Positions 43,582-52,500 of a stretch of 64,000 nt of DNA are shown here, one piece after another (the first letter of the stretch is position 1; each line of letters begins with the position of its first letter). The DNA is from Desulfatibacillum aliphaticivorans DSM 15576 (lineage in GTDB: Bacteria > Desulfobacterota > Desulfobacteria > Desulfobacterales > Desulfatibacillaceae). The notes under the pieces are model-generated. The model ran no database searches. It saw nothing but the letters and a program-made list of their open reading frames with translations, and was not told the origin of the DNA. The translations under genes were made by a program, and so were the position numbers. Location: positions 62,001 to 126,000 of the forward strand of contig NZ_AUCT01000003.1 in the NCBI RefSeq assembly GCF_000429905.1. The letters run 5' to 3'.

Positions 43582-43657
43582 GCCCCCGTAGCTCAGTGGA
43601 TAGAGCACAGGATTCCTAATCCTGGTGTCGCAAGTTCGATCCTTGCCGGGGGTACCA
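43582..43657 (+). tRNA. tRNA-Arg (anticodon CCU)
   Basis: The 76-base sequence folds as a complete cloverleaf: acceptor GCCCCCG/CGGGGGT (one G-T pair), D arm GCTC/GAGC, anticodon stem CAGGA/TCCTG with loop TTCCTAA (anticodon CCT at 43615-43617), T arm GCAAG/CTTGC with TTCGATC, and an encoded CCA end at 43655-43657. It decodes AGG. It stands alone, with its own promoter and terminator. Confidence 0.96.
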
Positions 43658-43700
43658 TTCTTTTTTTGGATTGTTGTGTATAGATTTATTGTGTTGTACG

Positions 43701-43737
43701 CGGCCGGATTCCACGTTGGAATTCGGCCGTTTTTTTT
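43701..43737 (+). terminator. Intrinsic terminator after tRNA-Arg
   Basis: 13-bp arms CGGCCGGATTCCA (43701-43713) and TGGAATTCGGCCG (43717-43729) with one G-T pair, followed by eight T. Confidence 0.88.
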
Positions 43738-43789
43738 GGGGGGGGGATTGAAGCGCGTTGACTGGTGGATGAATTATGGCCGCTTAGGG

Positions 43790-44392
43790 CTATAAACGCA
43801 CGAGTTCCAGTATTTCAGGGTCCGGAAACCCTTCCTCCTCTTCCAGGTGCACGTCATAGGCGATTTTTCCTTCTTTGTTGCGCATTGTCTTGTCCGCTCC
43901 AGAGTCCAACAAATACCGTATTTCCCTTTCCGAGGGAAGGCCGTACATGGCAGCAATTAACGGCGTGTCGCCGTCGCAATCCTGATGGTTGACGTCGGCG
44001 CCAGCCTCCACAAGCATTTGAATCAATTCCAACGGAGCGTCAACGACAGCCGACATCAGGATGCTGAAGCCATCATCATCCTGGGCATTCACGTCGGCCC
44101 CGTGATCTATCAGCAACCCTACGCATTCAAGGTTGTCTGAGTAAAATGCGGCATGAGCCAACGCAGTTTCCTTTACATCGTCCTCTGCTTTTGGATCGGC
44201 CCCGGAATCCAGCAGGAACTTCAGCAACTTGGGATGTCCTTCCCAGGCGGCATGCATCAGAGGGGTCCTGCCGCTTCCGTCCCTGACGTCAACGGGCGTC
44301 CCTTTTTGCAAAAAGGATTTCACCTTTTGCATTCTTCCTTGTTGGGCCGCCTGGAATATGTCCGGAAATAAAAACCGCTTTAGCTTGATCAT
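43790..44392 (-). CDS. Ankyrin-repeat protein
   Basis: The 200-residue product is almost entirely ankyrin repeats: GSGRTPLMHAAWEGHPKLLK, KETALAHAAFYSDNLECVG, DDGFSILMSAVVDAPLELIQ and CDGDTPLIAAMYGLPSEREI, about five units including a degenerate first one (DIFQAAQQGRMQKVKSFLQK). No signal peptide, so cytoplasmic protein-protein interaction is expected; the partner is unknown. GGGGG precedes the ATG. It lies downstream of, and facing, the tRNA-Arg gene. Stand-alone. Confidence 0.9.
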   Translation of the reverse strand: MIKLKRFLFPDIFQAAQQGRMQKVKSFLQKGTPVDVRDGSGRTPLMHAAWEGHPKLLKFLLDSGADPKAEDDVKETALAHAAFYSDNLECVGLLIDHGADVNAQDDDGFSILMSAVVDAPLELIQMLVEAGADVNHQDCDGDTPLIAAMYGLPSEREIRYLLDSGADKTMRNKEGKIAYDVHLEEEEGFPDPEILELVRL

Positions 44393-44623
44393 TTACCCCC
44401 CCTTTGTTTGCAAGGCTGCCTATAGCGCCCAAGGCCGGCGCCCATGACATAGCTGCTATCCGCAAAGAATGATTGTTATCATATCTATGATAGAGAATTA
44501 TGCAATTATACCACAAATTTTTTTTGATGGAATACAGATTGATTTGCTTTTTGCGCACTTCTACGATTAGGAACGATGGAAGGTTACGGGATGCAATTGC
44601 AATTATGGCGTATGGAAGTGGAT

Positions 44624-44866
44624 CGGCAAGCCTTTTGTGCTTCGCACCCAGGCAACAAACCGCCGTTGCCTGGGGCGCCCAAGAACCGGCGGGGCAAGCC
44701 CGGCCTCTACTAAAAACGAAACAACCCAGACAAGCGCAGGGACCTGTCCCTACAAAATCGATGGGGGCGGAAATAGCGGATTGATCGCCGGTATGCATTC
44801 CTACGGGGACCATGGGAGTAATCCCCCCCATCCTGACCTTCCCCCGCCAGTGGGGAAGGGACTTGA
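44624..44866. repeat. Dispersed repeat unit and GC-rich palindrome, cluster 4
   Basis: Part of the gene-free gap 44393-45115. A minus-strand copy of the main repeat unit (CTTTTGTGCTTCGCACCCAG then GTTGCCTGGGGCGCCC) is at 44624-44680. A copy of the CATCCTGACCTTCCCCCGCC palindrome is at 44828-44866. Around 44786-44815 a fragment resembling the tail hairpin (TATGCATTCCTACGGGGACC) remains. Confidence 0.6.
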
Positions 44867-45007
44867 GATGGCGCCGCTTCGCAGCGTTTTTTTAGATAGG
44901 TGCGGATAGCCGCACTGTTTTCGGGTTTCGCGGGGCTCTATCCGGCCTGTGATTTTTAGCGCGACAATGACGGACCGAAGGTCGTAGGGTTGATGCGGAA
45001 AATTTTC

Positions 45008-45071
45008 AACCACGGAAAACACGGAAGGCGCGGAAATTCGTCATTCCGTGTGTTCCGTGTCTTCCGTGGTT
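45008..45071. repeat. Inverted-repeat element (CCACGGAA type)
   Basis: 18-bp arms AACCACGGAAAACACGGA (45008-45025) and TCCGTGTCTTCCGTGGTT (45054-45071) with one mismatch and internal repeats of CACGGAA/TTCCGTG. It resembles CACGGAA-type dispersed palindromes seen in many environmental bacterial genomes. Confidence 0.65.
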
Positions 45072-45073
45072 AT

Positions 45074-45100
45074 AAACAAAGGCGCCCCCGTAGGGGCGCC
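45074..45100 (-). terminator. Intrinsic terminator of the dehydratase operon
   Basis: Arms GGCGCCCC (45081-45088) and GGGGCGCC (45093-45100); on the minus strand the stem is followed by TTTGTTTAT. It lies 16 bases after the activase stop. Confidence 0.7.
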
Positions 45101-45115
45101 TAACTTGTTTTAGCT

Positions 45116-45892
45116 CTATTCCCTATCCAACCCCATGGCCGTCAGGGCCGCGCCCAGGGCGCCGGTCATGCGGGGATTTTCCGGGACTAACACCACATGC
45201 CCGGCAGCCTGGGACAGCTTTTTCACCATCCCGGAGTTCTTGGCCACCCCGCCTGTCATGACGATATCCGGCTCGGGATTCATTCTTTGCATCTGGCTGG
45301 CCAGGCGGTTGACAATGGATTTGTGAATGCCGTTGATAATGTCCTCCACCGGGACGGCTCTGGCCACCAGGGATATGACTTCCGATTCGGCGAACACCGT
45401 GCACATGCTGCTGATGGAAATTTCCTCGGCGCTTTTTTCCGACAGCGGCCCCAGGTCGTCCAACTCAACCTCCAAAGCCCGGGCCATGACTTCCAAAAAC
45501 CTGCCGCTGCCGGCCGAGCATTTGTCGTTCATGACAAAGTCGATCACATTGCCTTTGGGGCCGATGCGGATGACCTTGCTGTCCTGGCCTCCCACGTCCA
45601 CGATGGTCCTGACCTGGGGGAAAAGATGCAGCACGCCCCGGGCGTGGCAGGTGATTTCCGTCACCACCTTATGGGCGAAAGGCGCGCTCACCCGGCCGTA
45701 GCCCGTGGCCACGATCCGATGGGGCGGAGCGTCCAGCCCCGCCTTTTCTATAGCCGAGTCCAAAACCGCCTGAGCCGCCTTGGCGCTGTTCGCGCCCGTG
45801 GGCCGCATGTCCGCGGCGATAATTTCGCCGGACTCGTCCAAAATCACGCATTCGGTGGATGTGGAGCCAATGTCTACGCCTGCAAAAAACAT
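45116..45892 (-). CDS. 2-hydroxyacyl-CoA dehydratase activase (BadF/HgdC family ATPase)
   Basis: The 258-residue product has the ASKHA ATPase motifs of dehydratase and benzoyl-CoA reductase activators: GVDIGSTSTECVIL, VDVGGQDSKVI, and MTGGVAKNSG, with the 4Fe-4S cysteines in NDKCSAGSGRFLEV and SSMCTVFAESEV. It couples ATP hydrolysis to injection of a low-potential electron into the partner enzyme, as a homodimer bridged by one cluster. AGGAGG precedes ATG 45892, four bases after the upstream stop, so translation is probably coupled. The frame to 45994 overlaps the previous gene and is not used. Last gene of the PaaX operon. Confidence 0.93.
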   Translation of the reverse strand: MFFAGVDIGSTSTECVILDESGEIIAADMRPTGANSAKAAQAVLDSAIEKAGLDAPPHRIVATGYGRVSAPFAHKVVTEITCHARGVLHLFPQVRTIVDVGGQDSKVIRIGPKGNVIDFVMNDKCSAGSGRFLEVMARALEVELDDLGPLSEKSAEEISISSMCTVFAESEVISLVARAVPVEDIINGIHKSIVNRLASQMQRMNPEPDIVMTGGVAKNSGMVKKLSQAAGHVVLVPENPRMTGALGAALTAMGLDRE

Positions 45893-45896
45893 CCCC

Positions 45897-47138
45897 TTAC
45901 CTCCTGGCCTCATCAATGCTTTCCAGCAGCGCTTCCATGCGCACAAAGGCGGTTTCCTCGCTGTATTTTCGTTCGTCCGCGTGATCCACGTCAATCATGA
46001 CCGTAGGCACGCCCAACTCTTCCTGCACGTAACGCTGCTGATCCATTTGCATGAGCGAATACACCTTGCAACTCCGGTTGGAGGCGAAAACCACGCCGTC
46101 TATGTCCATTTCCTCGATGGCCTGTTTCATGGCCCGGCCCCTAAGCTGCAGCCCATGAGGGCAGATGGAGAAATTTTGCAGCCTGGCCATGCCTTCCAGG
46201 GGAGAGAGCGACTCAAGGTCCAGCAGGTCCAGGCTGCCCTCCCGGCTGCCCAGGCAATAGGTATAGGACGCTGAGATGATGTTGGCGTCCAGCGCTCCTA
46301 AACGGGAGGACATTTTGCGCAACTGGTGCCAGGGCGCGATGTTATCCCACAAAAGGCGATATTTTTCGTTGGGCGCAGGAACAATCCCCTGGTCAACGCG
46401 CGCTTCCGTTTCATCCGCCAAAAAGCGGTAATGTTCGGCCAGTTCCGGCGTCCCCCGCATAGTCAGGGTGGGCGCCATCTGGACGAAAGAGTCAAACGCC
46501 GTAATCCCCGAAGGCTTGTTTTTGGCCGCAGCCAGAAAACGCCGCCAATGCTTGTTGGCTTCCACGGAGTTTTCCCAGGCCTGGGCCATTTTTTCCGGGT
46601 TGAACTTCTGGCCGGAGAGTTTTTCCACGGTCTGAATCAAGTCCTGAAACTGGCTGACGATGTATTCCATGTCCCGCTGCTTTTGGGACTCATAACAAAA
46701 CGGAATGTCCAGAATGAAATGGGGGATGTCCCACTCCCGATGATACACGTCAAACCACTTGGCCAGCAAGGTGCAGTTGTTATTATTGGAGACCAGCAGG
46801 TCCGGCTTGGGCAGGCCGCCCGCCGGGGAGTCGGCCCCCTGGTTGAAGTGGCAGCCCATGTCGATGCGTGCATAAGAGCACAGGTCCATGGAGTATCCCA
46901 GGTTTTCCGCCTTTTCGCACAACGAAACGCCCACGCCTTTTCCCGCACACAGGGCGGAGTGGCTTTCGGGCACGCAGTAGATTACGTTGTCAAAGCCCGC
47001 GAAAATTTCCGCGGGCACGATAATGGCGATCCACACCACAAAGGCGCCTTGCTGGGCCTTGACGATATTGTCCATGTAGCCGTTGGTGATAAGCCGGGTC
47101 AGCCGCTTTCCCGAATCTGTTTTTACAAATTGAGCCAT
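45897..47138 (-). CDS. 2-hydroxyacyl-CoA dehydratase/benzoyl-CoA reductase-type subunit (larger)
   Basis: The 413-residue product fits the HgdB/BcrC family: VVWIAIIVPAEIFAGFDNVI, YCVPESHSALCAGKGVGV, LCSYARIDMGCHFNQG, LVSNNNNCTLLAKWFD, and near the end VVFASNRSCKVYSLMQMDQQ. These subunits carry a 4Fe-4S cluster and bind acyl-CoA. The enzymes remove water from 2-hydroxyacyl-CoA or reduce aromatic acyl-CoA by radical chemistry; which applies here cannot be told. AAGGAGGGC precedes the ATG, 10 bases after the upstream stop. Second structural gene of the operon. Confidence 0.9.
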   Translation of the reverse strand: MAQFVKTDSGKRLTRLITNGYMDNIVKAQQGAFVVWIAIIVPAEIFAGFDNVIYCVPESHSALCAGKGVGVSLCEKAENLGYSMDLCSYARIDMGCHFNQGADSPAGGLPKPDLLVSNNNNCTLLAKWFDVYHREWDIPHFILDIPFCYESQKQRDMEYIVSQFQDLIQTVEKLSGQKFNPEKMAQAWENSVEANKHWRRFLAAAKNKPSGITAFDSFVQMAPTLTMRGTPELAEHYRFLADETEARVDQGIVPAPNEKYRLLWDNIAPWHQLRKMSSRLGALDANIISASYTYCLGSREGSLDLLDLESLSPLEGMARLQNFSICPHGLQLRGRAMKQAIEEMDIDGVVFASNRSCKVYSLMQMDQQRYVQEELGVPTVMIDVDHADERKYSEETAFVRMEALLESIDEARR

Positions 47139-47148
47139 GCCGCCCTCC

Positions 47149-48261
47149 TTATTCCTCGATCATTTCCGCAAAGGCTTCTATGCGGGTTTTCATGGAGCCC
47201 AGGTTTTGCTCGTCGCCCAGGGAGAACTCCAGGCTAAGCACGCCGATTCCCTTGGCCTTGAGCGCTTTTTCCACGTAGGGCAGTTCAAAATACTCGTATT
47301 CGCAGAATTTCTCTCCGGCGAATATCCAAGCCCCGGCGCCGCAATCCTCCAGCATGGATTCCAGGGCGGGCAGGCGTCTGTCCGCCGTGGGCAAAAGCGT
47401 TGTGCAGGGAAAATGGTTTTCGTAAAAATCCGCGTAATAAGCGGCCGGGTCTTTACTCGGTGCAGGAGAATACGCCCAGGCCCGGTGCATGTTGGCGAGA
47501 TCGTTTCCCACAATCGCCAGCCCCGCCCTTTCCATGGCCTTCAGGATTTCCGGCGGAGGCGGCAGGATGCCGCTGATTACCACCTGTGAGCCCGTGGGCG
47601 CCGCAGTTTTCTCCTCACAGGCCCTGCAAAACTCCTGCAATGCGGTTATCTGATCCTCCACAAGCATGAAATTCAGCTTGCCGCAAAGCTCCGCCAGTTC
47701 GGAAAACAGGGCCTTGCCTTCGCCGACGTATTTTTGGGCCTTTTGCATGAGCCCGTGCATTTCAGCGTATAAGCTCACGCTCTTTTCAAAGGAGTCGGGA
47801 TCGAATTTTACGGAAAAAGTCGCCTCCAGCCAGGCGATCAGGCCCTCCAGGCGATCTTTCAAATATTCCTTGGCGCCGCTTCTCTCCATGGAGACGGCAG
47901 GGACGTGGAACGTATGCAGAGGCAAAGCCGCATCCTTCGCCAGGCCCCGGTCAATGATTTCCGGCAGGTTTCGTAAGGTGTCGCAGGCGTTGTACATTAA
48001 GAGGCCGTCCAAAGTCTCCCCCGCGTCCTGCAGGACGAACTCCACCAGATATCGGCCCACGGAGCAGGCGTAATTCTGCAAATGCCTGTCAGCCAGGGAA
48101 ACCTGAGTAAAATAGGGCTTGAATCCCCACAGCACCGCCGGGGCGATTCCCAGGGAGTGAATCAACTCCAGGGGCGGATACAAGGGAAAGCAGCCCAGCA
48201 CGGGCTTGCCTGCATCATGCAGGGCTTTTAGTTGGCTTTGTATGGCGTTCAATGGCTTCAC
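47149..48261 (-). CDS. 2-hydroxyacyl-CoA dehydratase/benzoyl-CoA reductase-type subunit (smaller)
   Basis: The 370-residue product is the second family member: VLGCFPLYPPLELIHSLGIA (the P-PELI-A-G signature), NYACSVGRYLVEFVLQ, DGLLMYNACDTLRNLPEI, QVVISGILPPPPEILKAM, and FCEYEYFELPYVEKALKAKG with cluster-type cysteine. Together with the 413-residue protein it should form the heterodimeric, iron-sulfur dehydratase component activated by the BadF-type ATPase. The ATG overlaps the stop of the PaaX-type gene (ATGA), so it is translationally coupled to its probable regulator. No CoA-transferase or ligase gene is adjacent to name the substrate. Confidence 0.9.
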   Translation of the reverse strand: MKPLNAIQSQLKALHDAGKPVLGCFPLYPPLELIHSLGIAPAVLWGFKPYFTQVSLADRHLQNYACSVGRYLVEFVLQDAGETLDGLLMYNACDTLRNLPEIIDRGLAKDAALPLHTFHVPAVSMERSGAKEYLKDRLEGLIAWLEATFSVKFDPDSFEKSVSLYAEMHGLMQKAQKYVGEGKALFSELAELCGKLNFMLVEDQITALQEFCRACEEKTAAPTGSQVVISGILPPPPEILKAMERAGLAIVGNDLANMHRAWAYSPAPSKDPAAYYADFYENHFPCTTLLPTADRRLPALESMLEDCGAGAWIFAGEKFCEYEYFELPYVEKALKAKGIGVLSLEFSLGDEQNLGSMKTRIEAFAEMIEE

Positions 48262-49082
48262 ACTCCTTCCAGTTCCATGTGGGAGGGGGATTGGGAGAAG
48301 CGCAGGCCAAAAGCCTCTCTCTCCCAGAGGTCCTTGCCGATTTTGTTATATTCCAGCATGGCCCCGGCCAGCTTCACGCGATGGGCCGGAGGCATTATTT
48401 CTTCAGGCAGCAAAGGATCTTTTACCAGCATGTGCACCGTTTCCGTGCCCACCAGATAGGTCTCCATGAGCGCGCTGTCCGGCGGCAGGCCCTGGACGCG
48501 GGCTTTGCTTTTTTCAATGCGTTCCAGAGCCTTTTCCATGTCCCGAACCAGCTCTTCCACGGGCCAGAGAAATTTTTGCCACTGGGCCGCGGTTTTTTCC
48601 GAAAAGTCGCGGCCGACAAACAATTCCCCGGCCGGGTCCATGCCCTGATGCACAAGCAACTCTTTCAAAGAGGGCAGGTCCATGTTCAGGTTGGCGGGCC
48701 GCACCCACAAACCGGGCAAACCTTCCCGAAATCCCGGAAGCTCCAGGGCCTTGGCGTTTTTCTTCCGGCGCCCCGCGGTTCCGTTAGGCGCCAGGCAGCA
48801 AATCCATGACCCGTCCCATTCCTTCACCCGAGCCTCACCCTGTTTCCAGGCGTTGACAAACCGGCTGATGGGCGTGTCCATGTCCTTGATGCGATACAAT
48901 CCCCTTTCGTCGTTCTCCAAACGCCCGTCCCGCACCAGCCGGGCCGTCGTCACCCGGATGACGTTGCCGGTGAACCCGAAAAGCCTGCCAATGGCGATCA
49001 TGTCCTTGATGGGCATGGCCTTGTTGTCCGATACGTGAAGGATGCTGACGATGAGAATTTTCGGGGTGATATTCCAGTTCAT
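48258..49082 (-). CDS. PaaX-family transcriptional regulator
   Basis: The 274-residue product fits the PaaX family: an N-terminal winged helix (NWNITPKILIVSILHVSDNK, IAIGRLFGFTGNVIRVTTAR, LVRDGRLENDERGLYRI), a middle Cas2-like domain (EWDGSWICCLAPNG) and a C-terminal region with REAFGLRF. PaaX represses phenylacetate catabolism and is released by phenylacetyl-CoA; here an acyl-CoA inducer related to the dehydratase substrate is likely. ATG 49082 with GGAAAG upstream is the best start; the frame reaches 49187 but would overlap the promoter. First gene of the operon, so autoregulated if it binds the inverted repeat at its own promoter. Confidence 0.85.
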   Translation of the reverse strand: MNWNITPKILIVSILHVSDNKAMPIKDMIAIGRLFGFTGNVIRVTTARLVRDGRLENDERGLYRIKDMDTPISRFVNAWKQGEARVKEWDGSWICCLAPNGTAGRRKKNAKALELPGFREGLPGLWVRPANLNMDLPSLKELLVHQGMDPAGELFVGRDFSEKTAAQWQKFLWPVEELVRDMEKALERIEKSKARVQGLPPDSALMETYLVGTETVHMLVKDPLLPEEIMPPAHRVKLAGAMLEYNKIGKDLWEREAFGLRFSQSPSHMELEGV

Positions 49083-49125
49083 GGGCGTCTTTCCAAAAAA
49101 AGGGAAAAGGCGATCGTATGGACAG

Positions 49126-49167
49126 TAAATATTACAAATCTTTGCAAGTGTCAATTTATTTTGTAAT
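49126..49167 (-). promoter_or_regulatory. Promoter with overlapping inverted repeat, PaaX/dehydratase operon
   Basis: On the minus strand TTGACA (49154-49149), 17-base spacer, TATTTA (49131-49126). A perfect 8-bp inverted repeat, ATTACAAA (49131-49138) and TTTGTAAT (49160-49167), brackets the -35 and spacer, the place expected for a repressor. Start codon 44 bases downstream of the -10. Confidence 0.75.
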
Positions 49168-49399
49168 AAATGCCTCCGGCAGCACAATCTGTTTCCGCTT
49201 ATTGGATTAACGCCATGGGCGCTTGCCCTGCGGGAGTTATAAAAGGCGCCAAAAAACTGATTTTGGGTTTCGCGGGGCTATAGTCAACCTGCAATTTTTG
49301 GGGGAATGACGGGGAAAAGCATGGCGCGGGGGACTGTCCATACAAAGGCGATGGATGCGGGGATCACAAACCTGAATACGCCTCTTGCGCGGAGCGCCA

Positions 49400-49533
49400 T
49401 TGAAAAAGTTTTGATCCAACTTTTTCAAAACTTGGCCGCCGGAGGCAAGTATTGTTGCAGTTCTGTAGTTCTTTAGTTCTGTACTCTACCGCCGGAGGCT
49501 GGCTGTTTGGCAGTCAGCCTCCGGCGGTTTTTT
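49400..49533. repeat. Two hairpin elements between the PaaX promoter and HdrA gene
   Basis: The gap 49168-49542 has no gene. TTGAAAAAGTT (49400-49410) and complement (49418-49428) form one hairpin, followed by GCCGCCGGAGGC. A second hairpin, CCGCCGGAGGCTG (49489-49501) and complement (49515-49527), is followed by TTTTTTCTTTT on the plus strand. It lies 10 bases past the HdrA stop but its T run points the other way, so it is not a normal terminator of that gene. GGGTTTCGCGGGGCTATAG at 49265 is another repeat fragment, also seen at 44926. Confidence 0.55.
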
Positions 49534-49542
49534 CTTTTGGTT

Positions 49543-52500
49543 TTATACCGCGCACATCTCGCGGATTTGAGCCAGGATCTGATCCGTATCAAATCCCTGG
49601 AGGTGCAGGGCGCCGGAACGACAGGACGCCACGCACTGGCCGCAGCCCTTGCACAGGACCGGGTTGATCTCCGCTTTGCCGGCATTGGGTCCTTCCTTGA
49701 CCATGGAAGGCGCGCTGTACGGACAGGTGCTCACGCAGACCATGCAGGAGGAGCAAAACCTGGGATCCACCTTAGCCACGTTGGCGCTGGTGTTGATGGA
49801 CTTGCGCGACAACAGGGTGACGGCTGCGGAGGCCGCCGCCTGGGCCTGGGCCACGGCTTCGTCAATGGGCTTGGGATAATGGGCCAGGCCGCACAGGAAC
49901 ACGCCGTCCGTGGCGAAGGAGGAAGGCGCCAGCTTGACGTGGGCTTCCACGAAGAAACCCTGATCGTTCAAGGGCAGCTTGAACTGCTGGGCCATCCTTT
50001 CGTCATTATAGGGAACCACGGCCGAAGCCAGGGTCAACAAATCCGCCTTGATGGCCAGGGGCAGGCCTGCGATGGGGTCCCGCACCTCGATGGTAAGGCC
50101 GGAATCGTCTGCGCTGACCTTGGGCTTGTCGTCCACATTATAGCGGATGAAAATCACGCCTTTTTCCCGAGCTTCCTTGTACAGATTTTCGCGCTCTCCG
50201 TAGGTGCGGATGTCGCGGTACAGGACGTAAACCTGCATGTCGGGATTCATTTCCTTAAGATGCAGGGCGCTCAGCACGGAATGGGTGCAGCACAGGCGGG
50301 AGCAATAGGGCCTGTTGGGCTCGCGGGAGCCCACGCACTGGATGAACACCGCGGTTTCTGCGTTTTTCACGACCGCATCGTTTTCCATCATCTTGCGGTC
50401 CAGTTCCTGACCGGTGAGAATTCGGGGATCCTGGCCGTAGAGGTATTCCGCAGGCTCGAGTTCATAGGCGCCCGTGGCGATGATGGTCACGCCGTGATCC
50501 ACCACATATTCGCCCTGATCGTTTTTAATGGTGGACTGGAAGGCGCCCACAAAGCCGGTCACGTCCGCCAGTTCCGCGTTCAGGTGCACGGTGATATTGG
50601 GGTCGGCCTCCACTTCCTGGATCATCTGCCCCAGTTTTTCCTGGATGTCCTCGTGCTTGGCGGTCTTGAACAGACTTCTGGCCTGACCGCCCAGGCTGGA
50701 GTCGCGCTCCACAATGGACGTTTCGTAGCCCTGGGCCGAAAGAGCCTGGGCCGCTGCAATGCCTGATATGCCGCCGCCGATCACCATGGCGTGCTGGTTA
50801 ATCAAGAGTTGGGACTCTTCCAAAGGCGAAAGCAAAGCCACCTTGGCTACGGCCATGCGAAGGAGGTCCTTGGCCTTTTCCGTGGCTTTTTGGGGATCGT
50901 CCTTGTGGACCCAGGAATCCTGGTTGCGGATGTTTACGAATTCAAACAGGTATTTGTTCAACCCGGCCGCGGACAGGGTTTCCTGGAATAAGGGCTCATG
51001 GGTCTTGGGCGAGCAGGCCGCCACCACGATGCGGTTGAGGCCCTTCTCCTTGATGAGCTTGGTCATGGCGTCCTGAGTGTCCTGGGAGCAGGAGTACAGG
51101 TTGTCGTCGGAGAACTCCACATAGGGCAGATTGGCTGCATAATCCCGCACCGCCGGAACATCCACAACGCCGCCGATGTTGATGCCGCACTGGCATACGA
51201 ACACGCCCACGCGGGGTGGCTCGCCCTTGATGTTGACCTCGGGCGGCATTTCGGTTTTGACGGTCAGGGTGTCGCGGCTGGCCGTCAGGCCCGAGCCCGC
51301 CATGAGGGCCGCGCTGCCCGCTTCCACCACCGACTGGGGGATGTCCTTGGGGCCTGCGAAGGCGCCGCACAAATAAATGCCGTCCACGTTGGAGGCCACG
51401 GGAGAAAAGGAGTCCACCTGGCCGAATCCGCCGGGGGTGAGCTCCACGCCCATCTTGCCGGCCAGTTCCCGAAGCGGATCGGAAATTTCCAGGCCAACGG
51501 ACAGGACGACCAAATCGTAATCTTCGTTCAGAACATTGCCGTCTTCATCCACGTACCGCAAGTCCAGATCTCCGGTCTCGGGATTGGGATCGATAGTGTG
51601 GACGCGGGCGAGTTTGAAGGCCACGCCGTGTTTTTCGCGGGCTTCGTTGTAGCAGTCTTCAAAGCCTTTGCCGTGGGTCCGCATGTCCATGTAGAAGATC
51701 GAGCAATCCAGTTCGTACGGCGCGTGCTCCTTGGCGATGATGGCCTGCTTGATGGCGTACATGCAGCAGACGGACGAGCAATAGGAATTGCCGCACCGGT
51801 TGATATCGCGAGAGCCCACGCACTGGAGCCAGGCGATCTTAAGGGGCTCCTTGCTGTCCGAAGGCCTCACCAGGTGGCCGCCCGTGGGGCCGGAAGCAGA
51901 GAGGATGCGTTCGAACTCCAGAGAGGTCATGACGTTTTTGCTTTGGTGCATGGCGTAGGCGTCAATACCCTTGGGATCGAAAGCGGAAAAGCCGGGCGCC
52001 AGAATTACGGAGCCCACGTGGATGTCCAGAATCTTTTCCTTGTCGTCGTACAGGATGGCCCCGGCGGGGCACACCTTTTCGCAGTTGCCGCATTTGTCCT
52101 TGGTCAGCTTGAGGCATTGCTCGGGATCAATGGCGAATTTCAAAGGCACGGCCTGGGGATAAGGCACGTAGATGGCCTTGCGTTTGATGAGCCCCTGGTT
52201 GTATTCGTCCGTGACCTTTTTGGGGCATTTGGCCGCGCATTGGCCGCAGGCGATGCATTTTTCCGTATCCACGTAACGGGGCGCCTGGCGGATGTTCACC
52301 GTAAAGTCGCCTTTAGCGCCCTCTATGCCCTGGATTTCCGCCAGGGTGATCAGCTCGATGTTGGGATGCCTGCCCACCTCCACCAGCTTGGGGCTCATGA
52401 TGCACATGGAGCAGTCATTGGTTGGAAAGGTCTTGTCCAACATGGCCATGACGCCGCCGATGGAAGCGGTTTTTTCCACCATATACACCTTGTACCCGGA

